Shown: positions 15,507 to 20,147 of the stretch, piece after piece
Layout: the number at the start of each line of letters is the position of its first letter
Numbering within the stretch: the stretch's first letter is position 1
Made by a program: the position numbers and the translations under genes
From: a virus
IMG/VR virus record: IMGVR_UViG_3300027659_000278
Location: 1 to 20,147 of that record
Reading direction: 5' to 3' (one strand)
Length of the DNA: 20,147 bases
Notes under the pieces: generated by a model
Database searches by the model: none
Seen by the model: the letters and a program-made list of their open reading frames with translations, nothing else
What the model was told of the DNA's origin: nothing

Positions 15507-16298
15507 ATGCAGACGAGAACCTACGCAGACCTATTTGAGCTAGTATCAGCACTCTGCGGGGTCACGTTTGCAACTATAGAAGAACCTCGTATCCGTGCCT
15601 TGATGAACCGCAGGGCAGTACGGGCATACAAGTCTAGCAATTACTGGACGCGCTACATCAAGATCGGTGAAGAGCGCAGGTTGTCTGGAGACTCTGCTGC
15701 TGTGACCACTACGGTTTCTGGTTCTTCGTATTATATCGCTACCGTTGGTGATACCAACTTCACACTGATCGGTGCTGACAGTAACACAATTGGCGTTTAC
15801 TTCACTGCAACTGGAGCGGGAACTGGCACTGGTACTGTTTTCCCAGCACTTGACTACTTGCCATACACCCAGACTGGACTGAATACCATTGACTCGTTCC
15901 TACGGGTGTTTGTCTACGCTCCGTTTAAGACTATGGGCAGTCAAGAATACCAGTATACTGTTGGTTCTGACGGTGCTGAGTTGATCTCTGGCACTGTGTC
16001 CCCATCGTCTGCTTTTGTGGCCTATAAAAGCGTTTTGACCTTTTCCACAACAGCAGGGGCAACTTCACAGTCATTAACGTCATCGTCGTTAATCCCTGAG
16101 GAATGGTTTGAATACATTGCACACGGCACATACGCCGATTACCTACGCGCTGAAGGACAGCAGGAGAAGGCAGCAGTAGCAGACGCTGAGGCTAGTGAGA
16201 TACTACTCGACGAGCTAATGAAGCTAGACGAGCAGCATACCCAGACGTTGATTTCAAACCGCATGTTCACCAATTCAAACATGCAAGTCAGGTGGTAA
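15507..16298 (+). CDS. putative head-tail adaptor / tail completion protein
   Basis: The 263-aa product has a helical N-terminus (TYADLFELVSALCGVTFATI, then RIRALMNRRAVRAYKSSNYW), a central beta-rich insertion with many Thr/Ser/Gly (about 60-180), and a helical C-terminus with PEEWFEYIAHGTYADYLRAE, GQQEKAAVADAEASEILLDE and a last LMKLDEQH segment. Helix-insertion-helix proteins with an aromatic PxxW..YIAxGxxADYLRAEGQ block encoded after capsid genes are typical of adaptor or gatekeeper rings that attach the tail to the portal. The specific role is inferred from architecture and position; it could instead be another tail completion protein. The ATG follows the previous stop by one base. Confidence 0.82.
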   Translation: MQTRTYADLFELVSALCGVTFATIEEPRIRALMNRRAVRAYKSSNYWTRYIKIGEERRLSGDSAAVTTTVSGSSYYIATVGDTNFTLIGADSNTIGVYFTATGAGTGTGTVFPALDYLPYTQTGLNTIDSFLRVFVYAPFKTMGSQEYQYTVGSDGAELISGTVSPSSAFVAYKSVLTFSTTAGATSQSLTSSSLIPEEWFEYIAHGTYADYLRAEGQQEKAAVADAEASEILLDELMKLDEQHTQTLISNRMFTNSNMQVRW

Positions 16299-16299
16299 C

Positions 16300-17142
16300 A
16301 TGGAATATTCACTTTCAAATTCACTAGTCGGCGGATCGGAATCACTCAACCCATTGGGGTTGTCACTGGACCTGCGATTTGCGGAGGACAAGAGTCTTAC
16401 TGCTCGCAAAGGACCGACTCCAACTTTTACTCGGGCAAGTACCGCTACATACTATGGTCCGCTAATTGATGTTGGTGTGTATACTTTGCAAACAATAGGT
16501 TTTTTGAGTGACCGAGCGGAGTGGTTTGTTACAGATGGAACGGATTCGATTAATGTTTATTATAGTGCTGGTAGATGGCGAGTCGAGATTTATATTGGAG
16601 GAGAATTCAATTCTTATCAAGCAGCAATTGGTAGTGAGTTTAGACCAGACGAAGCAGATTGGAGTGATGTGCCTACTAGCGTGACAGTACAGACTAGTGC
16701 GGCGTATGGGCTTGTGCTTGCAGCAACAAACGAACCTCGTTTTGACCATAATACAAGTACGTTTGTATGCAAAGGACTGCTGATCGAGGAACAAAGGACT
16801 AACTTGGTATTCCCAAGTGCAACCTTAACCACCCAAACTTGTACTGTTACAGCAACACCTCACACGCTTTCATTTTACGGAACTGGAACGGTTGTTTTGT
16901 CAGGAGTTACTGGTCCAACAACAGTCAATGGAACAGGATCTTTCCCAACAAAAACTACACTTACATTTACGCCTACTGCTGGCAGTCTTATTTTAACAGT
17001 TACAGGAATTGTAGAACTCGCACAACTAAGCAGGAGCTTTTGCAACGTCCTACATCCCGACCACCACAGCGTCCGTGGTTCGCAGTGTCGATCTTTGCAG
17101 TATTACGGGGAGTGGTTTTACATCGATTTACAACGAATCTGA
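16300..17142 (+). CDS. LamG-type tail protein, N-terminal part (frameshifted)
   Basis: The true protein is probably about 413 aa, spanning 16300-17542. The first ~243 residues include TPTFTRASTATYYGPLID, NEPRFDHNTSTFVCKGLLIE and EEQRTNL, then a Thr/Gly-rich strand region (TLTFTPTAGSLILTVTGIVE). These blocks mark phage tail proteins that end in a concanavalin A-like (LamG) domain. Residues after about 243 (from 17029, starting SRSFCNVLHPDHH) are unlike the family: the continuation is in the +1-shifted frame. A ~80-residue segment (LQTIGFLSDRAEWFV to PTSVTVQTSAAY) separates two blocks that are usually adjacent. The start has AGGTGG upstream. It is likely a tail spike or fibre that contacts host glycans; binding is inferred. 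Confidence 0.8.
   Translation: MEYSLSNSLVGGSESLNPLGLSLDLRFAEDKSLTARKGPTPTFTRASTATYYGPLIDVGVYTLQTIGFLSDRAEWFVTDGTDSINVYYSAGRWRVEIYIGGEFNSYQAAIGSEFRPDEADWSDVPTSVTVQTSAAYGLVLAATNEPRFDHNTSTFVCKGLLIEEQRTNLVFPSATLTTQTCTVTATPHTLSFYGTGTVVLSGVTGPTTVNGTGSFPTKTTLTFTPTAGSLILTVTGIVELAQLSRSFCNVLHPDHHSVRGSQCRSLQYYGEWFYIDLQRI
17026..17035 (+). other. frameshift site within the tail protein gene
   Basis: Reading changes here from frame CTA (17026-17028) to GCA (17030-17032). Skipping the A at 17029 joins ...VELAQL to AGAFATSYIPTTTASVVRSV, which is the expected family continuation. In the new frame a TAA at 17027-17029 blocks any start further upstream. The cause may be a base-calling error, a true mutation or a recoding event. 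Confidence 0.75.
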
Positions 17143-17542
17143 ACATAGTTTTTTTGTTGAAGCGTTGGCTATGAGTCACGCAAATTTTGGTTCTTATGGA
17201 GGGTTTGATAATGGATCTGCTGAACAGTCTATTATTGCTGGGTTCCCGACACCTAATAGTGTAAACTTGTGGGCAGTTGATAATTCCGTAGCTCAGCAAG
17301 TAAGTTTAGTTGTAACATTAAATCAAAACAATAAGATTGCGGGTGGATCTAAATTGAATTCTTTTCAAATCGCAGTTAACAATACATTGGGAACTGAGGA
17401 CACTAGCGGGACTATGCCAACCGCAACTGGTTTTAAAATCGGAAGATCTTGGAACAATACTACAATTAGCGGAACATACGTTCAATTTAAAGTATTCAAG
17501 AAACGTCTAACCAACGCAAAACTTCAATCGCTTACACAATGA
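17075..17542 (+). CDS. LamG-type tail protein, C-terminal part (same gene, shifted frame)
   Basis: This 155-residue frame, opening at 17030 and with a GTG at 17075 as first conventional start, completes the protein begun at 16300. It contains RSVDLCSITGSGFTSIYNES, EHSFFVEALAM, a run of beta strands, KIAGGSKLNSFQIAVNN, DTSGTMPTATGFKIGRSW and a final FKVFKKRLTNAKLQSLTQ. These are typical of the concanavalin A/LamG jelly roll at the end of phage tail proteins (cf. the SGxxPTxTxxxIGR block). There is no Shine-Dalgarno before GTG 17075, so independent expression is unlikely. The stop overlaps the next ATG (ATGA at 17539). Confidence 0.75.
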   Translation: MVRSVDLCSITGSGFTSIYNESEHSFFVEALAMSHANFGSYGGFDNGSAEQSIIAGFPTPNSVNLWAVDNSVAQQVSLVVTLNQNNKIAGGSKLNSFQIAVNNTLGTEDTSGTMPTATGFKIGRSWNNTTISGTYVQFKVFKKRLTNAKLQSLTQ

Positions 17543-17925
17543 CCGACTACATTTTAAAATTCCCATCGAAATCAATCGCTGAACAATTCGGCATCGCCAA
17601 CGGGTTCTCCGAGGAGGTCGATGGAGTTGTCCAGACAACATTAGCATCTCACGAATACGCACTTCACGAAATCGGTGAGCATAACGGAACTGACTTCTGG
17701 GTTCTCTTTCGTGACATTGTAGGCATCCCGATTCCAGAAGGTGGCGAGCAGTTTATTTTTTGGTGTTCTGAATGGACTGTCCAAAACGAAGCAGGCGACG
17801 AGATACTTGTTCCAAGACCTAAATTGAATCCAGATGTTCCTAATGTTTTTTGGGCGGATAATAGTATTTCGCCGAAATTATTAAGATCAACAATAGTTTC
17901 ACCACAAGTAATTAGAAGACTATGA
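17539..17925 (+). CDS. hypothetical tail-associated protein, 128 aa
   Basis: The 128-aa product has a mixed alpha/beta N-terminus (DYILKFPSKSIAEQFGIANG), an aromatic strand region (HNGTDFWVLFRDIVGIPIPE, QFIFWCSEWTVQNEAGDE) and a proline-rich VPRPKLNPDVPNVFWADN block. The C-terminus is a short basic tail. I have an impression of FWVLFRDIVGIPIPEG and PDVPNVFWA from small proteins encoded beside tail fibre genes, where they may act as assembly helpers or fibre tips, but I cannot name a family. Start and stop both overlap neighbours by ATGA, suggesting coupled translation with the LamG protein. Confidence 0.82.
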   Translation: MTDYILKFPSKSIAEQFGIANGFSEEVDGVVQTTLASHEYALHEIGEHNGTDFWVLFRDIVGIPIPEGGEQFIFWCSEWTVQNEAGDEILVPRPKLNPDVPNVFWADNSISPKLLRSTIVSPQVIRRL

Positions 17926-18092
17926 AGTCATTAATTATAGCATTATTCTTTTCATCATACTCGTTCGCCGAGCGCACAGTGACCTTTGCATGGGACGCTA
18001 CGTCGTTCCCCCTGCACCAACGATCCCCAAAGGATTTCGTATTTCAAAAATCGTCCGTACCACTACCGCTACACCTAAATGAATCCATTTGA
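17922..18092 (+). CDS. small secreted protein, frame-disrupted at a C5 tract
   Basis: The ORF begins with an export signal, MKSLIIALFFSSYSFA, followed by ERTVTFAWDAT; cleavage after SFA is plausible. As read it ends at 18092 with 56 residues, but from 18008 on the -1 frame reads PPAPTIPKGFRISKIVRT and ends with TGA at 18080-18082, overlapping the next ATG (18079) as is usual here. Adding one C to the CCCCC at 18008-18012 joins FAWDATSF to that frame and gives a ~53-aa protein. TVTFAWDA recalls the first strand of fibronectin type III-like domains, but the protein is too short for one. Role unknown; it lies at the head of the lysis genes and could be a small periplasmic factor. Confidence 0.6.
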   Translation: MKSLIIALFFSSYSFAERTVTFAWDATSFPLHQRSPKDFVFQKSSVPLPLHLNESI

Positions 18093-18267
18093 CCAAGCCG
18101 ATCTTGGAACAAAATTTATGTATGGCATTGGTGCTCCAATCGCCGGACTGTTTCTCAACATCGTCCCCGCCGAAATAAACCCGTGGTTGCAAACCGTGGC
18201 GCTCTTAACGGCAATTATCGTATCGGTGCTTTCAGCATTGTCGATAATTCGGCAAAATATTAAGTAG
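18079..18267 (+). CDS. putative holin, two membrane segments
   Basis: The 62-aa product has two hydrophobic segments, FMYGIGAPIAGLFLNIV (about 13-29) and LQTVALLTAIIVSVLSALSI (about 37-56), a short polar turn (PAEINPW) between them and a basic C-terminus (RQNIK). Size, topology and position upstream of an M15 endolysin fit a small class II-type holin that opens the inner membrane so endolysin can reach the wall. No family motif is recognised, so holin is inferred from architecture. The ATG at 18079 overlaps the stop of the corrected preceding frame, another argument for that correction. Confidence 0.75.
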   Translation: MNPFDQADLGTKFMYGIGAPIAGLFLNIVPAEINPWLQTVALLTAIIVSVLSALSIIRQNIK

Positions 18268-18296
18268 TTGACAACAATTTCAAAATACACTAAACC

Positions 18297-18464
18297 ATGA
18301 ATATGAATACGACAATCGTAGGACTACTCGCAGCGGTATTTGCCGCCATCCAGAGCATCGTGCAACAAGGCAACAGCATCGAGGATTGGAAAACATGGGC
18401 GTTACCAGCAGCACTTGCGGCACTAGGCTTTCTAGCTCAAGACCAAAAACCACCAACGGCATGA
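18297..18464 (+). CDS. small membrane protein in lysis cassette, 55 aa
   Basis: MNMNTTIVGLLAAVFAAIQS begins the protein; hydrophobic residues about 5-20 and a second Ala/Leu-rich stretch (WALPAALAALGFLA, about 34-47) surround a polar segment with IEDWKTW, and the end is polar (QDQKPPTA). Short proteins of this kind (an N-terminal helix, an xxDW middle, an Ala/Gly-rich helix) are common near phage lysis genes and may be accessory holins or antiholins; I cannot assign which. It lies 29 bases after the holin candidate and its stop overlaps the next ATG (ATGA at 18461). It has no Shine-Dalgarno, and either of the two Met codons at its start could be used. Confidence 0.65.
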   Translation: MNMNTTIVGLLAAVFAAIQSIVQQGNSIEDWKTWALPAALAALGFLAQDQKPPTA

Positions 18465-18637
18465 GATCTGACTCAGCACTGCCAGGCTTATTCATGCTGC
18501 TTGCTCTGGCAGGCATTGCAATCTTTGCCGTGACCTGCTCGTCATGTGCTACCAGCGAGGCTTTCCCATTCCGTGGTGAGTTTGGCTATTCCCCATCGAC
18601 GGGGCAGTTTGACGTACAGTTTAAATCGAGCAAGTAA
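18461..18637 (+). CDS. small lipoprotein-like protein, possible spanin subunit
   Basis: The 58-aa product has a hydrophobic stretch (LPGLFMLLALAGIAIFAV, about 7-24) followed by TCSSCATSEAF. Cys26 or Cys29 could be lipidated, though neither has a canonical lipobox (-1 residue Thr for Cys26, -3 Cys for Cys29). The mature part, about 30 residues, reads FRGEFGYSPSTGQFDVQF. A small lipoprotein between holin and endolysin fits an outer-membrane spanin-like or other envelope-disrupting peptide, but the mature part is short and not proline-rich, so the role is speculative. I chose ATG 18461 because it overlaps the preceding stop. Confidence 0.65.
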   Translation: MRSDSALPGLFMLLALAGIAIFAVTCSSCATSEAFPFRGEFGYSPSTGQFDVQFKSSK

Positions 18638-18652
18638 GCTCACATAGTCGCC

Positions 18653-19213
18653 ATGAGACGCGAAGCCATCATTGATATCCAGCACAAGATTGGAGTAGTC
18701 CCAGATGGTTTCTGGGGCGTTAAATCCATCGAGGCTTGCCAACGTCATTGCCGTAGGCTTATGCCGATACCTAACCCGTGGCCAGCACAGTCTGAGGCTG
18801 CATTGATTGGCTTCTTTGGTATGCATGGCAACGAGGACAAACTGGTCAACCTATACGTTGGTGATCTAGACGTTCAATACGATGGCGGCAAGGTTAAAAC
18901 CGTGCGTGTCCACAATAGGATTGCCGCTGCCCTCAGAAGGGTGCTAGAAGAGGTTGCTATCGTCTCGCCTGAGACTTTGCGGGAATACTGTGGCGGGTAC
19001 AACAACCGCCCTATGAGGGGGCTTAATAAGCCTTCCTTGCACTCCTACGGTGCTGCTGTAGACTTTCGTGCGTATAACAACGGGAACCACCAGCATTGGC
19101 CTGTATCGGCTGATATGCCATTTAAGGTGATTGAGGCTTTCTCCCGCGAAGGATTTCTCTCAGCAGGTGCTTTCTGGTCTAGGGACGCAATGCATTTTCA
19201 AACAACAACTTAA
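18653..19213 (+). CDS. endolysin, M15-family peptidase with N-terminal PG-binding-like domain
   Basis: The 186-aa product combines an N-terminal ~40-residue repeat-like domain (IQHKIGVVPDGFWGVKSIEA, about residues 9-28), resembling peptidoglycan-binding domains (IQxxLGVxxDGxWGxxT), with a C-terminal zinc peptidase. Zinc ligands are visible in SLHSYGAAVDF (His130, Asp137) and DAMHFQ (His181), the HxxGxAxD...MHF signature of M15 D,D-carboxypeptidase/endopeptidase-like enzymes. It cuts peptide stems or cross-links in peptidoglycan to lyse the host. No signal peptide is visible, so release through a holin is expected. The bond specificity cannot be read from the sequence. Confidence 0.92.
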   Translation: MRREAIIDIQHKIGVVPDGFWGVKSIEACQRHCRRLMPIPNPWPAQSEAALIGFFGMHGNEDKLVNLYVGDLDVQYDGGKVKTVRVHNRIAAALRRVLEEVAIVSPETLREYCGGYNNRPMRGLNKPSLHSYGAAVDFRAYNNGNHQHWPVSADMPFKVIEAFSREGFLSAGAFWSRDAMHFQTTT

Positions 19214-19214
19214 T

Positions 19215-19295
19215 ATGGTACTTCCCAAAAAGGTAACGATTGGTGGCGTTACTTTTAGGGTAAAGCGTACCAACAGCGTGGGACAACCTAACTAA
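19215..19295 (+). CDS. 26-aa ORF resembling the N-terminus of a small metalloprotease-type protein
   Basis: ATG 19215 follows the endolysin stop by one base, and the TAA is five bases before the next gene, so the ORF exactly fills the gap. It encodes MVLPKKVTIGGVTFRVKRTN and six more residues. The LPKKVTIGGVTFRV pattern recalls the beginning of some SprT/ImmA-like phage metallopeptidases, but the rest is absent, so it may be a remnant or an independent peptide. The same bases form a stable hairpin (19229-19256). It could be noncoding. Confidence 0.4.
   Translation: MVLPKKVTIGGVTFRVKRTNSVGQPN
19229..19256 (+). terminator. possible weak terminator hairpin after endolysin
   Basis: AAAGGTAACG (19229-19238) pairs with CGTTACTTTT (19247-19256), 10 bp with one G-U, around an 8-base loop. 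The T residues lie mostly within the stem and are followed by AGGG, so termination would be weak. It overlaps the 26-aa ORF. Confidence 0.3.
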
Positions 19296-19300
19296 AAAAC

Positions 19301-20029
19301 ATGGCATATAAACGATTCCTAGTCTGCGCCGATAATCATGGTCATTTGGTCGATGCCGACGCTATGATTAAACTGATGGCGTTTGCCGATAGTTGGAAAC
19401 CACACTACCGCATTCATTTAGGTGACTTGTGGGATTTTTCTCCATTGCGGAAAGGTGCTTCGCCAGAGGATCGGGCTGAGGGCATATCTATGGACTACCT
19501 TGCTGGCATGAAGTTCCTCGATGCTTTTAAACCAAACTACCTGACCATCGGCAACCACGATGATCGTATCTGGCTAGGTATGCACAGCGGTGACGGTATT
19601 CTACAAGAGCGGTGTGCTGAGTTGGTAAAACACTCTGAGGAGCAATTTAAGAAACGCAAGATTACATGGTGTCCGTACCATGTTTCAAAGTACCTGCAAA
19701 TGCCAGAGGGCGGCCCTAAGCTACTGCATGGTTTCCGTGCTACGATGTACCCTGCTAGGTCGCACTATGAGAACTGGGGTAGCTGCTTAGTTGGTCACGT
19801 CCACAAGCCAGACATTTACTCAGCGAGGCACATCGACGGCTCACAAGCGTTTAGTCTAGGGTGCATGGCTAATATCGACGCACTAACCTACGCAGACCGT
19901 CATGCCGCAAAACTATCGTGGAGAAATGGCTTCCTTTATGGACTAATCAACGATAAGACTGGTGCTTGGAACGCTTGGAACGTAACAAAAGAAGGTAGCG
20001 ATTGGATCTCACCACAAGGAATTTTATGA
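19301..20029 (+). CDS. calcineurin-like metallophosphoesterase
   Basis: All motifs of the metallophosphoesterase fold are visible: DNHG (Asp11, His13), GDLWD (Asp42), GNHDDR (Asn85, His86), LLHG (His143) and GHVHKPD (His166, His168), binding two metal ions that cleave phosphate esters. The length of 242 aa is typical for phage and bacterial single-domain members. The substrate cannot be read from the sequence; relatives act on nucleotides, nucleic acids or phosphoproteins. It begins five bases after the 26-aa ORF, with an A-rich leader but no Shine-Dalgarno, and its stop overlaps the next ATG (ATGA). Its place among late genes is unusual for a metabolic enzyme. Confidence 0.92.
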   Translation: MAYKRFLVCADNHGHLVDADAMIKLMAFADSWKPHYRIHLGDLWDFSPLRKGASPEDRAEGISMDYLAGMKFLDAFKPNYLTIGNHDDRIWLGMHSGDGILQERCAELVKHSEEQFKKRKITWCPYHVSKYLQMPEGGPKLLHGFRATMYPARSHYENWGSCLVGHVHKPDIYSARHIDGSQAFSLGCMANIDALTYADRHAAKLSWRNGFLYGLINDKTGAWNAWNVTKEGSDWISPQGIL

Positions 20030-20147
20030 AGTATCTATTTATATTGCTGCTAGCAGGGTGTGCTACAACGCCCAAAAATCCTGAGAAGTATATTGAATGG
20101 GAAAACAACTCATGCCTACCCACAGCAATTACTATGCACTATGGGCT
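20026..20147 (+). CDS. lipoprotein, N-terminal part (cut by window end)
   Basis: The first 40 residues are present. MKYLFILLLAGCATTPKNPE is a lipoprotein signal with lipobox LAGC (Cys12), so the mature protein would be anchored in the envelope. A few residues later WENNSCLPTAITMHYG resembles the cysteine end of papain/transglutaminase-like phage lipoproteins as I recall them (SCLPTAI, Cys30), but the rest lies outside the window, so activity is speculative. The start overlaps the phosphoesterase stop and has AAGGA upstream. Confidence 0.75.
   Translation, partial: MKYLFILLLAGCATTPKNPEKYIEWENNSCLPTAITMHYG

Noticed and set aside
17020-17040. Programmed frameshift signal at CTAAGC
   Set aside because: It resembles but does not match known +1 shift sites (such as CUU-AGG-C), and other homopolymer disruptions nearby make error or mutation more likely; left open in the findings.
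17075-17542. Independent gene starting at GTG 17075
   Set aside because: The family match continues upstream of the GTG to 17030 in this frame, no Shine-Dalgarno exists, and the preceding frame supplies the missing N-terminus.
18268-18296. TTGACA promoter before the 55-aa membrane protein
   Set aside because: The best -10 candidates are at wrong spacing (TACACT, 12 bases) or poor (TAAACC, 17 bases).
1-20147. tRNA genes, CRISPR arrays, insertion sequences, integrase or attachment sites
   Set aside because: None seen by eye: no cloverleaf-like conserved arms, no regularly spaced direct repeats, no transposase or recombinase motifs in any long frame.

Overview
The window reads as the late (structural, packaging and lysis) half of a tailed double-stranded DNA bacteriophage genome, probably a podovirus. 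Every supported gene is on the + strand. Genes are packed end to end, with many 1- to 8-base start/stop overlaps (ATGA, TAATG). I see no tRNA, integrase, insertion sequence or CRISPR array. There is a large subunit terminase, a portal, a scaffold, a major capsid protein of the SU10/DUF5309 type and very large ejection-type virion proteins. No sheath, tube or tape-measure gene is visible, which favours a short tail. Nothing identifies the host. Only a minority of starts have a recognisable Shine-Dalgarno sequence; most are preceded by A/T-rich sequence.

Layout. 2-603: the C-terminal end of a C1q-like tail fibre protein and a small unknown protein. 596-7648: a presumed ejection module made of a Q/A/G-rich protein (329 aa), a glucosaminidase-containing virion protein (559 aa) and a 1453-aa protein with an HEVGH metallopeptidase motif and a polyvalent-protein-like C-terminus. 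7650-12466: small terminase, large terminase, an AT-hook-like small protein, portal and small proteins. 12467-12663: the main gene-free stretch, 197 bases, holding a candidate sigma70-like promoter, a small hairpin and a perfect 12-bp intrinsic terminator, together a possible ~73-nt RNA. 12664-15178: scaffold, major capsid protein and a probable decoration protein, ended by a second intrinsic terminator. 15227-17925: a small protein, a probable head-tail adaptor, a LamG-like tail protein split by a frameshift, and a small companion protein. 17922-19213: lysis region with a secreted small protein, a holin candidate, a membrane peptide, a lipoprotein-like peptide and an M15 peptidase endolysin. 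19215-20147: a 26-aa ORF, a calcineurin-like phosphoesterase and the start of a lipoprotein cut by the window edge.

Working together: TerS and TerL drive DNA through the portal into a procapsid built by the scaffold and capsid protein and probably stabilised by the decoration protein. The adaptor and LamG/C1q-type proteins complete the tail. The glucosaminidase and metallopeptidase virion proteins probably help the genome cross the envelope at infection, and the lysis cassette releases progeny.

Three genes (near 12176, 17029 and 18008) look disrupted by one-base events at short homopolymers. This pattern could mean base-calling errors in the assembly as easily as biology. The most interesting items are the short promoter-hairpin-terminator unit, the duplicated end motif in the scaffold and the 1453-aa multidomain virion protein.
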